Of a stretch of 64,000 nucleotides of DNA, positions 1-9,185 are shown in pieces (the stretch's first letter is position 1; each line of letters begins with the position of its first letter). The notes beneath the pieces were generated by a model. That model was not told the DNA's origin, did not search any database, and was given only the letters and a program-made list of their open reading frames with translations. Position numbers and translations under genes: made by a program. The DNA lies in contig DVLT01000042.1 of NCBI GenBank assembly GCA_018715345.1, positions 1 through 64,000 on the forward strand. The letters run 5' to 3'. This DNA comes from Candidatus Onthocola gallistercoris (GTDB lineage Bacteria; Bacillota; Clostridia; Lachnospirales; Lachnospiraceae).

Positions 1-1
1 T

Positions 2-526
2 ATGCAGATCAATATATCAGAGTTCATTTCCACATTGAATAAGAGCGATACGTATGAGACCTTGCTCCAGGCGGAACGTTTCACATTTGACGGGACGTCT
101 TGTCCGGTGCGCAGTTCAGGGCCTGTGAAGATCACGGTCATGAATGCGGGCGAACGGAAGGTTCAGCTGGAAGTCTGCGGGGATGCGACTGTCGATATAC
201 CGTGCAGCCGTTGTCTGACGGATGTTCCCACTGCCTTCCATATAGAAGCGGTCCATGTGCTGGATTTTTCCAAGGAAGCAGATCTGGATGAATCGGATCG
301 ATCCATTTACATGCCAGATGAGCAGATAGTGGATACGGAGCAGCTCCTTTACTATGAACTTTATACACGTTTCCCGGTGAAAACACTTTGTCGACAGGAC
401 TGTAAAGGGATATGTCCAAAGTGTGGGAAGAATCTGAATGATGGCGAATGCGGCTGCGACCGTACCGTACCGGATCCGCGGATGGCAGCTGTTCGTGATA
501 TATTTAAGAATTTTAAGGAGGTGTAA
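2..526 (+). CDS. yceD: YceD/DUF177 family protein
   Basis: A 174-residue DUF177 (YceD) protein, the family found just upstream of rpmF and linked to 23S rRNA/large-subunit maturation. A CSRC pair lies at residues 68-71, and a Cys-rich C-terminal segment (about 130-152, CRQDC...CPKCG...CGC) looks like a metal-binding knuckle. The stop is followed three bases later by rpmF, so the two are co-transcribed. The ATG at base 2 is the first visible codon; its ribosome binding site would lie outside the window, so the start is likely but unproven. The exact biochemical role of the family is poorly defined. Confidence 0.85.
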   Translation: MQINISEFISTLNKSDTYETLLQAERFTFDGTSCPVRSSGPVKITVMNAGERKVQLEVCGDATVDIPCSRCLTDVPTAFHIEAVHVLDFSKEADLDESDRSIYMPDEQIVDTEQLLYYELYTRFPVKTLCRQDCKGICPKCGKNLNDGECGCDRTVPDPRMAAVRDIFKNFKEV

Positions 527-529
527 CCT

Positions 530-709
530 ATGTCTATATGTCCAAAGAATAAATCATCCAAAGCAAGAAGAGATAGCCGGCGCGCAAACTGGAAGATGAG
601 TGCCCCCACACTGGTAAAGTGCAGTCACTGCGGAGAACTGATGATGCCCCACAGAGTTTGCAAAGCTTGCGGTTATTATGCGAAAAAGTCCATCGTTGAA
701 GCAAAATGA
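530..709 (+). CDS. rpmF: 50S ribosomal protein L32
   Basis: A 59-residue protein that is missing from most long-ORF lists because of its size. It begins MSICPKNKSSKARRDSRRAN and carries two zinc-knuckle pairs (CSHC and CKAC), the C+ form of L32. AAGGAGGTG sits at an ideal distance before the ATG. It follows yceD in the order normal for Firmicutes and is closed by a hairpin terminator. L32 is a small structural protein of the 50S subunit. Product and frame are clear. Confidence 0.95.
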   Translation: MSICPKNKSSKARRDSRRANWKMSAPTLVKCSHCGELMMPHRVCKACGYYAKKSIVEAK

Positions 710-742
710 TAAACGACAGATCAAGATGGTAAGTCAGAGATA

Positions 743-782
743 GGATATTACAGGGATTTTCCTTTGTAATATCCTTTTTATT
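743..782 (+). terminator. Rho-independent terminator after rpmF
   Basis: GGATATTACA (743-752) pairs with TGTAATATCC (765-774), followed by TTTTTATT. It separates yceD-rpmF from the plsX operon. Confidence 0.85.
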
Positions 783-793
783 ATGAAAAAAGA

Positions 794-855
794 TTGATTT
801 AATGCATATTATCTAGTATATTTAGATATAAAAGACTGACTGAAAAATCAGTCAG
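794..855 (+). promoter_or_regulatory. plsX promoter with two inverted repeats
   Basis: TTGATT (794-799) and TATATT (817-822) are 17 bp apart. ATCTA (811-815) and TAGAT (823-827) form a dyad around the -10 box. A second perfect 8-bp dyad, CTGACTGA-AAAA-TCAGTCAG (836-855), lies at the predicted transcript start. These are plausible operator sites for a lipid-synthesis regulator. The sequence does not match the FapR or FabT consensus I know, so the regulator is not named. Confidence 0.6.
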
Positions 856-881
856 AATATTTTACATTCTGGAGGCGGGTT

Positions 882-1889
882 ATGGGAGAATTTACAACAG
901 TCGCTGTGGACGCCATGGGAGGCGATGATGCTCCGGGTGTGATCATCAAAGGCGCGGTGGATGCGGTTACAGAGAAATCTCAGCTGAAACTTGTGCTTGT
1001 CGGTGACAGAGAGACCATAGAGAAAGAACTTTCCGGTTATACTTATGATAAAGATAGAGTGGATATCCGACATGCAAGTCAGGTGATCAGCAATGATGAA
1101 TCTCCGGTGGCTGCCATACGGAATAAAAAGGATTCGTCCATCGTGGTCTGTCAGAAGATGGTACGGGACGGTCAGGCAGACGCCATGGTTTCTGCCGGTT
1201 CCACAGGTGCAGTACTTGCAGGAGGACAGTTGATCGTTGGACGGTTAAAAGGGGTGGAAAGGGCCCCGCTGGCGCCGCTGATCCCCACGGAAAAGGGATT
1301 TTCTCTGCTGATCGACTGCGGGGCCAATGTGGATGCCAGACCCAGCGCTCTTGTCCAGTTTGCCAAGATGGGGTCTGTCTATATGGAACATATCATCGGC
1401 ATTAAAGATCCAAAGGTGGCCATCGTCAATATAGGCGCCGAGGAAGAGAAGGGCAACCAGCTGGTCAAAGAGACTTATCCGCTTTTAAAAGCAGCAAAGG
1501 GCATCCATTTTATCGGCAATATCGAAGCCAGAGACATACCTGCAGGCAAAGCGGATGTCATTGTATGTGAAGCATTTGTCGGCAATGTGATCTTAAAGAT
1601 GTATGAAGGCGTTGCCAGCACTTTATTCCATAAGATAAAGGAAGGGTTGATGTCATCTGTCCGGACTAAAATGGGCGCTTTGCTCATCAAACCCACTTTA
1701 AAAAATCTGGTGAAACAATTTGACGCGGCGGAGTATGGCGGCGCGCCGCTGCTCGGCTTAAAAGGTTTGGTCGTCAAGTCTCACGGAAGTTCCAATGCGC
1801 TGGAGATCAAAAATTCCATCATCCAGTGTATTGCTTTTAAAGAGCAGGATATCAGCGGAAAGATCGGCGATATGCTCACGGATAACTGA
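882..1889 (+). CDS. plsX: Phosphate acyltransferase PlsX
   Basis: PlsX makes acyl-phosphate from acyl-ACP, the acyl donor for PlsY in phosphatidic acid synthesis. The 335-residue length is normal and the N-terminus VAVDAMGGDDAPG is the family signature; SAGSTGAVLAGG and DCGANVDARP are further conserved blocks. TCTGGAGGCGGGTT precedes the ATG. acpP follows 37 bp downstream, and the partner acyltransferase plsY is at 19776 in the same window. It acts at the inner face of the membrane. Confidence 0.96.
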   Translation: MGEFTTVAVDAMGGDDAPGVIIKGAVDAVTEKSQLKLVLVGDRETIEKELSGYTYDKDRVDIRHASQVISNDESPVAAIRNKKDSSIVVCQKMVRDGQADAMVSAGSTGAVLAGGQLIVGRLKGVERAPLAPLIPTEKGFSLLIDCGANVDARPSALVQFAKMGSVYMEHIIGIKDPKVAIVNIGAEEEKGNQLVKETYPLLKAAKGIHFIGNIEARDIPAGKADVIVCEAFVGNVILKMYEGVASTLFHKIKEGLMSSVRTKMGALLIKPTLKNLVKQFDAAEYGGAPLLGLKGLVVKSHGSSNALEIKNSIIQCIAFKEQDISGKIGDMLTDN

Positions 1890-1926
1890 GATATCATCTT
1901 TAATGAAAGGGAAAGGATGTTAGTGT

Positions 1927-2160
1927 ATGGAACTGGAAAAACTGAAACAGATCATAGGAGAAGTGCTGAACATGGATCCGGAAGAGATTTCGGAAGATAT
2001 GGCCTTTGTCGATGATCTCGGCGCGGATTCTCTGGATATCTTTCAGATCATCATGGGCATTGAGGAAGAACTGGACGTGGAAATACCCAATGAAACAGCT
2101 GAAAAGATCGTTACGGTGGGAGATGCGCTGGATCAGATAAAAGAGGCTTTAGATGAGTGA
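1927..2160 (+). CDS. acpP: Acyl carrier protein
   Basis: A 77-residue acidic helical protein. The phosphopantetheine attachment serine is in the DLGADSLDIFQ motif at about residue 37. It carries acyl chains for fatty acid synthesis and supplies acyl-ACP to PlsX. GGGAAAGGATG lies upstream of the ATG. It sits between plsX and rnc in an arrangement seen in many Firmicutes. Confidence 0.96.
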   Translation: MELEKLKQIIGEVLNMDPEEISEDMAFVDDLGADSLDIFQIIMGIEEELDVEIPNETAEKIVTVGDALDQIKEALDE

Positions 2161-2229
2161 TATGTGGATGGTCAGGGAGTCCTGCATAGATGACAGGACT
2201 CCTCTTTTAACGTACAGTAAGGAGATGAG

Positions 2230-2964
2230 ATGGCTATGTCTATCAGGGGAAATTTAAATATCTTTCAGCAGTCCATCCAATATAAATATCGGGATACGGC
2301 ATTGCTGAAGAGAGCATTGACACATAGTTCCTATGCCAATGAACACCATATGGACCGTCATGATAACAACGAACGGCTGGAGTTTTTGGGAGATGCGGTG
2401 CTGGAACTCATTTCCAGCGATCTTCTGTTTTGCCGTTTCCCGTCGAAACAGGAGGGGGAACTGAGCAAATTGCGGGCCAGCCTGGTATGTGAACCGTCCT
2501 TAGCTTTTTCGGCCAGGGAACTGAATATCGGACGTTTTCTGCTTTTGGGAAAAGGCGAAGAAGCCACCGGAGGCAGAGACAGGGATTCGATCTTATCCGA
2601 TGCGTTGGAAGCGATCATCGGAAGTATCTACCTGGATGGGGGATTTGAGCCGGCAAAGGCATTTGTGCTCCAGTATGTTTTAAATGATATTGAACATAAA
2701 CGGCGTTTTCACGATTGTAAAACAGTCCTCCAGGAAGTGGTCCAGAGCCATGGAAAGGCTTCGTTAAAATATGAACTGTCGGATACCATCGGACCGGAGC
2801 ATAACCGCACCTTTGTCATGCAGGTATGCTTGGACGGGAAGGTGATCGGCACCGGAGAGGGTCGGACCAAGCAGGCAGCTGGACAAAAAGCAGCTTACCA
2901 GGCATTGATCTGGCTGAAAGAACAGGGAATATACCAGTGTAAGGATGACGATCTATGTATTTAA
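2230..2964 (+). CDS. rnc: Ribonuclease III
   Basis: A 244-residue double-strand-specific endoribonuclease for rRNA processing. The catalytic signature NERLEFLGDAVLEL is at about residues 46-60; the second acidic cluster (DALEAIIGSIYLD) and a C-terminal dsRNA-binding domain (about 160-235, GEGRTKQAAGQKAA) are present. TAAGGAGATGAG precedes the ATG at 2230; an in-frame ATG at 2236 is an alternative. The 3' end overlaps smc by 10 bp, implying translational coupling. Confidence 0.96.
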   Translation: MAMSIRGNLNIFQQSIQYKYRDTALLKRALTHSSYANEHHMDRHDNNERLEFLGDAVLELISSDLLFCRFPSKQEGELSKLRASLVCEPSLAFSARELNIGRFLLLGKGEEATGGRDRDSILSDALEAIIGSIYLDGGFEPAKAFVLQYVLNDIEHKRRFHDCKTVLQEVVQSHGKASLKYELSDTIGPEHNRTFVMQVCLDGKVIGTGEGRTKQAAGQKAAYQALIWLKEQGIYQCKDDDLCI

Positions 2965-5900
2965 AAACAATCGAACTACAGGGCTTTAAATCTTTTGCCA
3001 ATAAGACTGTTCTCCGGTTCAACAAGGGTATCACCGGCATTGTAGGGCCTAACGGCAGCGGAAAAAGTAACGTGGCGGATGCGGTGCGCTGGGTTTTGGG
3101 TGAACAGAGCGCCAAACAGCTGCGGGGATCCAAAATGGAAGATGTTATTTTTTCTGGTACCGAAAACAGAAAACCTTTAGGCTTTGCTTATGTGGCCATC
3201 ACCATTGACAACCAGGATCATAAACTGCCCATGGATTTTGATGAGGTGACGGTGGCCAGACGGGTATACCGTTCTGGAGAAAGCGAATATTTGCTGAACG
3301 GTTCCGTATGCCGGCTGCGGGATGTACAGGAAATGTTTTTCGATACGGGTATCGGAAAAGAAGGCTATTCCATCATAGGTCAGGGACAGATCGACAAGAT
3401 ACTGAGCGGAAAACCGGAGGAAAGACGGGAATTGTTTGATGAAGCCGCCGGCATCGTCAAATACAAAAAACGTAAAGCTATGGCTGAAAAGAATCTGGAG
3501 AGCGAGCATCAGAATCTGTGCCGGATCAATGATATTTTGTCCGAACTTGAAAAGCAGGTGGGGCCTTTAAGCCGGCAGGCCCAAAAGGCCAAAACGTATC
3601 TGAAACTGAGGGATCAGCTGAAGTCATACGACATGGCCATGTATCTGACGGAATACGGTCGGCTGAAAACGCTGAGCAAAGAATATGCGGAAAAAGAAAA
3701 GATCGTCTCCGATGATCTTACAGAAAACAAAAACGCGCTGGAACAAGTGCGGGTCGAGTACGATGAAGCGCAAAGGCAGTTGGAGATCTGCGAAGCGGGT
3801 ATTGAAGCGCTTCAGTCCGCCAACAATGAGCTGCAGATGCAGAAACAGAAAAATGAGGGGGAAGTCCATCTGCTGGAAGAACAGATCCGCAGCCACGAAG
3901 CCTCCCTGCTGCATTTCAGACAGCGTATTGACGAGATCCGCAGCCAGATCCGGGAAAAGCAGGCGGATTTTTCCCAATACGACCAGGAAGAAAAGGCGTT
4001 GGATGAAAAGATCCAGACGCTTCGTTCTCACAAAGAAACGGTCCGGTCAGACTTGGATCAGATGACCAGTTCCATCGAAAAAATACGCCAGACCATTGAC
4101 GATAAAAATGCGGATATCATCGAATATCTCAATGACGGCGCCGGTTTAAAAGCCAAAGCTCAGCGATATGACACCATGTTGGAACAGATACAGATTCGAA
4201 AGGCAGAACTGAGCAAGCGGTTGATCACAGCCCAGAGTGAAGCTTCGGGATATGAGGAAAAGCTGAGAGAATTTAAAGAAGAAAGCCAAGCACTGCAAGA
4301 TTCCATCGGAAAACTCCGGGAACAGTTAAATGTCTGTGAGACGAGGGGAAAAGAGATCCAGACCCGGATCGATGGATTGCACAGTCAGCTTTCCGCCAAA
4401 GAAGAAGAATATCAGCGCCTTGGCGCCAGATATCAGACACTCCAAGGCATTGCGGAGCGGTATGAAGGTTATGGAGGCAGCATCCGCCGGGTCATGGAGC
4501 AGAAAAAACAAGTCAAAGGTATCATTGGCGTGGTGGCAGATATCATCAAAGTTGAAAAAAAATATGAAACAGCCATTGAGACAGCCCTGGGCGGAAGTAT
4601 CCAGAATGTGGTCACAAAGGATGAAAAGACGGCTAAACAGATGATCGAGTACTTGAAGCAGAATCGCTATGGCCGGGCGACTTTTTTGCCCATGACAAGC
4701 ATCGTCCCGCGGGCCCTTCCCAACCGGGATACAGTATTGAAAGAAAAAGGTGTTCTTGGCATTGGCAGTGAACTGATCTTGTGCTCGCAAGATTACCGGC
4801 GGTTGGCCGACCATCTGTTGGGACGGGTCGTGGTGGCAGAGACGATGGACGATGCCTTGCGTATTGCCCGAAAATATAAATATACACTACGTATTGTGAC
4901 ATTGGCCGGGGAATCTTTAAGTCCGGGCGGTTCCATATCCGGCGGCGCCTTTAAAAATTCAGGCAACCTTCTGGGTCGCCACCGGGAGATGGATGAACTT
5001 TCAGAAAGACTGAAGATATTGTCTGGAGATATCAAACGTCTGACTGTTCAGGCGGATAAAGCCCATGATGAAAAGCGGGAAAATCGTCGGAAAATGTCGG
5101 ATCTGACCGAAGATATCCAAAGTCAGACGTTGAAAAATAATACGCTGACCGTCAATATCAATCAGATCACCACTTCAAAAGACCGCCAGCAGCAGACCTA
5201 TGCCACTTTGAAAAAAGAGTCGGATGAACTGAAAAAACAGGTGGAAGATATTGAAAAGCTCAAGTCCGGGCTGGAGGCCGAACAAAAGGCGTTGGATGCG
5301 TCCAGAGAGGCGGCTCAGAGCGCGGTGTCCGCTTTAAATGCCAGACTGGATGAGGAAACAGCCAAGGAACAGGAATACCGTTCCAGGACTTCCGGCCTGG
5401 AAGTGGATTTTTCCGGTTACGTCCAGAAAAAAGAGTTTATCTCTGAGAATAAAAAACGGCTGACAGAAGAGATGAGCCGCCTGGACAGTGAAGAGAAGGA
5501 CTTTGAACAGAAAATCCGGGAAACAGAAGAAGCAGTCGGCCGCAGAAAAGAAGAGATCGCCGCCTATGAGGCGGATGGGAAACGGCTGGGGATCGAAGTG
5601 GAAAAGGGACAGGCATCTTTGGAGAAGCATCAGGCGGATAAGGAACGGCTGTCCGGCATACATAAGAACTTTTTTGATAAACGGGAACAGCTGAATGACG
5701 CCTGCAGTCTGTTGGATAAAGAACTTTTCCGCCTGCAGCACTTACAGGAAAAAACAGAAGAGGACCAGGCAAAACTGGATCAGTATATGTGGGACAGCTA
5801 TGAGCTGACTTACAATGAAGTCCGGCGGCAGGCCCCGGCGGATCTGTCCGATCACAAAAAGGAAGATGTGAACCGGGAGATCGGCCGATTAAAGCAGGAG

Positions 5901-6521
5901 ATCAAAGGCCTCGGAAATATCAATCTGAATGCGGTGGAAGAATACGATCAGGTGTCTGAGCGGTATGAACTTTTAAAAAGCCAGCATGATGACATCGTGG
6001 AGGCGGAAAATAAGCTGACCGGCATCATCCTTTCTCTCGATGAGGCCATGCGAAGCCAGTTTAAGGAGAATTTTGCCAAGATCCAGGTGAATTATGACCG
6101 GGTGTTCAAAGAACTTTTCGGCGGAGGCAAAGGCAGCCTTGAATTGATGGAAGATGCGGATATACTGGATGCGGGTATACGGATCATCGCCCAGCCGCCG
6201 GGGAAAAAACTCCAGAATATGATGCAGCTTTCCGGTGGGGAAAAGGCGCTGTCTGCCATTGCCCTGCTATTTGCCATCCAGAGTTTGAAACCGTCTCCTT
6301 TCTGTTTGCTGGATGAGATCGAGGCGGCTTTGGATGATGCCAATGTGAAACGGTATGCCAGATATCTGGGACATTTGACAGAAGATACCCAGTTTATCAT
6401 CATTACCCACAGACGGGGTACGATGAATGCGGCGGATGTGCTCTATGGCGTGACCATGCAGGAAAAGGGCGTGTCCACACTGGTATCTGTCAATTTGATC
6501 GAAAACGAACTTTCCAAATAA
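2955..6521 (+). CDS. smc: Chromosome segregation protein SMC
   Basis: A full-length 1188-residue SMC ATPase for chromosome condensation with ScpA/ScpB. Walker A GPNGSGKSN is at residues 31-39, the long coiled-coil arms are Glu/Lys/Gln rich, the globular hinge lies at about 515-680, and the C-terminal head carries the LSGGEKAL signature (about 1090) and Walker B LLDEIEAALDD (about 1116). It overlaps rnc and is followed at once by ftsY, the standard rnc-smc-ftsY order. Confidence 0.97.
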   Translation: MYLKTIELQGFKSFANKTVLRFNKGITGIVGPNGSGKSNVADAVRWVLGEQSAKQLRGSKMEDVIFSGTENRKPLGFAYVAITIDNQDHKLPMDFDEVTVARRVYRSGESEYLLNGSVCRLRDVQEMFFDTGIGKEGYSIIGQGQIDKILSGKPEERRELFDEAAGIVKYKKRKAMAEKNLESEHQNLCRINDILSELEKQVGPLSRQAQKAKTYLKLRDQLKSYDMAMYLTEYGRLKTLSKEYAEKEKIVSDDLTENKNALEQVRVEYDEAQRQLEICEAGIEALQSANNELQMQKQKNEGEVHLLEEQIRSHEASLLHFRQRIDEIRSQIREKQADFSQYDQEEKALDEKIQTLRSHKETVRSDLDQMTSSIEKIRQTIDDKNADIIEYLNDGAGLKAKAQRYDTMLEQIQIRKAELSKRLITAQSEASGYEEKLREFKEESQALQDSIGKLREQLNVCETRGKEIQTRIDGLHSQLSAKEEEYQRLGARYQTLQGIAERYEGYGGSIRRVMEQKKQVKGIIGVVADIIKVEKKYETAIETALGGSIQNVVTKDEKTAKQMIEYLKQNRYGRATFLPMTSIVPRALPNRDTVLKEKGVLGIGSELILCSQDYRRLADHLLGRVVVAETMDDALRIARKYKYTLRIVTLAGESLSPGGSISGGAFKNSGNLLGRHREMDELSERLKILSGDIKRLTVQADKAHDEKRENRRKMSDLTEDIQSQTLKNNTLTVNINQITTSKDRQQQTYATLKKESDELKKQVEDIEKLKSGLEAEQKALDASREAAQSAVSALNARLDEETAKEQEYRSRTSGLEVDFSGYVQKKEFISENKKRLTEEMSRLDSEEKDFEQKIRETEEAVGRRKEEIAAYEADGKRLGIEVEKGQASLEKHQADKERLSGIHKNFFDKREQLNDACSLLDKELFRLQHLQEKTEEDQAKLDQYMWDSYELTYNEVRRQAPADLSDHKKEDVNREIGRLKQEIKGLGNINLNAVEEYDQVSERYELLKSQHDDIVEAENKLTGIILSLDEAMRSQFKENFAKIQVNYDRVFKELFGGGKGSLELMEDADILDAGIRIIAQPPGKKLQNMMQLSGGEKALSAIALLFAIQSLKPSPFCLLDEIEAALDDANVKRYARYLGHLTEDTQFIIITHRRGTMNAADVLYGVTMQEKGVSTLVSVNLIENELSK

Positions 6522-6539
6522 ATGAGAGGAGCAAAAACA

Positions 6540-7487
6540 ATGGGTACAGAAAAGAAAGGCTTTTTTGGCCGGCTGGTGGCCGGACTGACAAAGACGCGGA
6601 ACAGCATCGCCTCCGGGATCGATTCGATCTTCAGCGCTTTTTCTGCCATCGATGATGATTTTTACGAAGAGCTGGAAGAGATCCTTGTCATGGCGGATAT
6701 GGGTATCCACACGACAGAGGCAGTCATCGAAGATCTGAAAAAAAAGGTAAAAGAACAACATTTAAAAGAGCCGTCCCAATGTCGGGAAGTGCTGATCCAG
6801 TCGCTGAAAGAACAGATGTCTGTGGATGCATCTGCTTATGATTTTGAAGATCACAAGACGGTCATTTTGATGATCGGAGTAAACGGCGTGGGAAAAACCA
6901 CGTCTGCAGGAAAGCTGGCCGGTCAGTATAAAAAGGCGGGTAAAAAAGTGCTTCTTGCAGCGGCGGATACCTTCCGGGCTGCGGCCACAGAGCAGTTGGT
7001 GGAGTGGGCGCATCGGGCAGGGGTGGATATCATCACCGGTCAGGAAGGCTCCGATCCGGCAGCAGTGGTCTATGATGCGGTGGCTGCGGCCAAGGCCAGA
7101 CATACGGATATATTGATCTGTGATACAGCGGGAAGACTTCACAATAAAAAGAATCTGATGGAAGAACTGAAAAAGATCAACCGGGTGATCGACAGGGAGT
7201 TTCCGGAGGCAGACAGGGAGACGTTTATCGTTTTGGATGGCACCACCGGCCAAAATGCCCTTGCCCAGGCCCGACAGTTTAAAGAGACAGCGGATATCAC
7301 CGGTATCATCCTTACGAAATTGGACGGCACCGCCAAGGGTGGCATTGCCATCGCCATCCAATCTGAACTGAACGTACCGGTCAAATACATTGGGATCGGT
7401 GAAAAAATCGAAGATCTGCAGAAATTTGACAGTGATGCCTTTGTGGACGCCTTGTTTAAGATCGATCCTCAGGATACAATGATATAA
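6540..7487 (+). CDS. ftsY: Signal recognition particle receptor FtsY
   Basis: The SRP receptor GTPase at the membrane; it pairs with Ffh to deliver ribosomes to the translocon. The NG domain carries G1 GVNGVGKTTS (about 113-122), DTFRAAA, DTAGR and TKLDGTAKGG. An in-frame ATG at 6522 overlaps the ribosome binding site GAGAGGAGC, so the ATG at 6540 (MGTEKKGFFGRL) is the better start, giving 315 residues. The short basic N-terminus, without the long acidic A domain of E. coli, is usual in Firmicutes. Confidence 0.95.
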   Translation: MGTEKKGFFGRLVAGLTKTRNSIASGIDSIFSAFSAIDDDFYEELEEILVMADMGIHTTEAVIEDLKKKVKEQHLKEPSQCREVLIQSLKEQMSVDASAYDFEDHKTVILMIGVNGVGKTTSAGKLAGQYKKAGKKVLLAAADTFRAAATEQLVEWAHRAGVDIITGQEGSDPAAVVYDAVAAAKARHTDILICDTAGRLHNKKNLMEELKKINRVIDREFPEADRETFIVLDGTTGQNALAQARQFKETADITGIILTKLDGTAKGGIAIAIQSELNVPVKYIGIGEKIEDLQKFDSDAFVDALFKIDPQDTMI

Positions 7488-7511
7488 AGACAGATGAAAG
7501 AAGATGAAAAT

Positions 7512-8729
7512 ATGCTGACACTTGAAAAATTTGAAGAAGCTTCAGAGATGCTGGCTCCGGTCCTGCTGGAGACGAAACTGATATACAGTGATTATTATTC
7601 GGAGCTGACGGGAGGAAAAGTTTACTTTAAACCGGAAAATATGCAGTTGACAGGCGCTTATAAGATCCGCGGGGCCTACTATAAGATCAGTCAGCTTCCA
7701 AAGGATGCCCGTAAAAAAGGCATCATATCCGCTTCTGCCGGGAACCATGCCCAGGGCGTTGCACTGGCGGCCAAGCTTTTCAAGACAAAAGCCGTCATCG
7801 TCATGCCGGCCACCACACCTTTGATCAAGGTGAACCGGACGAAAAATTATGGCGCGGAAGTGATCCTTTACGGAGATGTGTATGACGATGCCTGTCAGTA
7901 TGCTCTCCAGCTGGCGGAGGAAAAAGGCTATACCTTTATCCACCCCTTTAATGATGAGATGATCGCCACCGGACAGGGGACGATCGCCATGGAGATCTTT
8001 AAAGAGCTTCCAACAGTAGATATCATCCTTGCCCCCATTGGCGGAGGCGGGCTGGCCAGCGGTGTGGCGACTTTGGCGAAGCTTTTGAATCCCAATATTA
8101 CGGTGATCGGCGTGGAACCGGAAAATGCCGCCTGTATGACGGCTTCTTTGAAAGCGGGAGAAGTGGTCACTTTGCCGGAAGTATCCACTATTGCCGATGG
8201 TACAGCGGTCAAAACGCCGGGGGATGTGATCTTCCCATACATTCAGAAATATGTGGACCAGGTGATCACGGTGCCCGATGATGATCTTGTGGCCGCATTC
8301 CTGGATATGGTGGAAAACCATAAAATGATCGTGGAAAATTCCGGGCTTTTGACGGTGGCTGCTCTGAAACAGTTGGATATTAGGGGAAAAAAAGTCGTTT
8401 CCATCTTGAGCGGCGGCAATATGGATGTGATCACCATGTCATCCATCGTCCAGCTGGGGCTTGTTCAGAGGGACCGTATCTTTACTGTCTCCGTGCTTCT
8501 TCCCGACAAGCCGGGAGAACTGGTGGCAGTTTCTAAAGTGATCGCGGAACTCCAGGGAAATGTGATCCGTCTGGAACATAACCAGTTTGTCAGTGTGAAC
8601 CGGAATGCGGCGGTGGAACTGAGGATCACCATGGAAGCTTTTGGCACCGAACACAAAAATAAGATCTTAAAAGCTTTGGAAGAAGGCGGCTATCGGCCGA
8701 TCTTAAAAGTTCCAAAGGATATTTATTAA
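7512..8729 (+). CDS. ilvA: Threonine ammonia-lyase
   Basis: A PLP enzyme converting threonine to 2-oxobutyrate and ammonia. The PLP lysine lies in TGAYKIRGA (about residue 50), the phosphate-binding loop is GGGGLASG (about 178), and an ACT-like domain fills the C-terminus (about 325-405). The single ACT domain and length of about 405 fit the medium form rather than the long two-ACT form, so a catabolic or an isoleucine-synthesis role is possible. Starts at 7494 and 7512 are both open; neither has a strong ribosome binding site. No isoleucine genes are nearby. Confidence 0.9.
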   Translation: MLTLEKFEEASEMLAPVLLETKLIYSDYYSELTGGKVYFKPENMQLTGAYKIRGAYYKISQLPKDARKKGIISASAGNHAQGVALAAKLFKTKAVIVMPATTPLIKVNRTKNYGAEVILYGDVYDDACQYALQLAEEKGYTFIHPFNDEMIATGQGTIAMEIFKELPTVDIILAPIGGGGLASGVATLAKLLNPNITVIGVEPENAACMTASLKAGEVVTLPEVSTIADGTAVKTPGDVIFPYIQKYVDQVITVPDDDLVAAFLDMVENHKMIVENSGLLTVAALKQLDIRGKKVVSILSGGNMDVITMSSIVQLGLVQRDRIFTVSVLLPDKPGELVAVSKVIAELQGNVIRLEHNQFVSVNRNAAVELRITMEAFGTEHKNKILKALEEGGYRPILKVPKDIY

Positions 8730-8737
8730 AAAAAGAG

Positions 8738-8800
8738 TTGACACCTGGGGTATAATAGGCTACAATACCATCTGTAAAGTGAAAATACTTTACAGGTGGT
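8738..8800 (+). promoter_or_regulatory. ylxM-ffh promoter with a 14-bp dyad
   Basis: TTGACA (8738-8743) and TACAAT (8761-8766) are 17 bp apart. Immediately after the -10 box is a long dyad: 8767-8780 pairs with 8787-8800 through 14 positions with one T-G wobble (core CTGTAAAGT/ACTTTACAG, loop GAAAAT). The right arm includes GGTGG, the likely ribosome binding site of ylxM. It may be a repressor operator, or, if transcription starts early enough, a hairpin that occludes the binding site. Confidence 0.75.
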
Positions 8801-8808
8801 GTTTCTTT

Positions 8809-9168
8809 TTGGAAAGATTATTAAAACAGGCATTGCTTTATGATTTTTACGGAGAGCTTCTTACGGAGCATCAGAAATCGGTCTATGAGGACTTTGTCCT
8901 CAATGATTATTCACTGAGTGAGATCGGGGAAGCACGCCATATAAGCAGGCAGGGCGTGTATGATATTGTGCGCCGCTGTGAGAAACAGCTGAACGGTTAT
9001 GAAGAAAAGCTGCATCTGGTGCAGAAGTTCCTCAACGCAAAAGTTCAGGTGGAGAACATATATAAATATGCCAACCAGATATTATCGGAAAAAGATAATC
9101 CGGACGGCATGCTGGAATGTGTCCGGCGTATCGAACAGATATCCAGCCGTATCCTGGAAGAGATGTAA
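8809..9168 (+). CDS. ylxM: YlxM-family helix-turn-helix protein (UPF0122)
   Basis: A 119-residue DNA-binding protein of the YlxM/UPF0122 family, encoded beside ffh and thought to influence SRP assembly or expression. The N-terminus (MERLLKQALLYDFYGELLTEHQ) matches the family if translation starts at TTG 8809. An upstream ATG at 8779 would lie inside the promoter dyad. The sigma-region-4-like helix-turn-helix (YSLSEIGEARHISRQGVYDIV) is at about residues 38-60, with a helical C-terminus. The stop is 17 bp from ffh. Confidence 0.88.
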   Translation: MERLLKQALLYDFYGELLTEHQKSVYEDFVLNDYSLSEIGEARHISRQGVYDIVRRCEKQLNGYEEKLHLVQKFLNAKVQVENIYKYANQILSEKDNPDGMLECVRRIEQISSRILEEM

Positions 9169-9185
9169 CCCTATCGGGAGGACCT

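Noticed and set aside
3624..4031. 135-residue minus-strand open frame inside smc
   Set aside because: It is antisense to the SMC coiled coil, has no ribosome binding site and matches no family; a by-product of the repetitive codon pattern.
7542..8321. 259-residue minus-strand open frame inside ilvA
   Set aside because: Antisense shadow of a well-supported PLP enzyme gene; His/Ile-rich composition typical of shadow frames.
9117..9185. Upstream in-frame ATG for ffh
   Set aside because: It lies within ylxM and would add a non-homologous 23-residue extension; ATG 9186 has the ribosome binding site.
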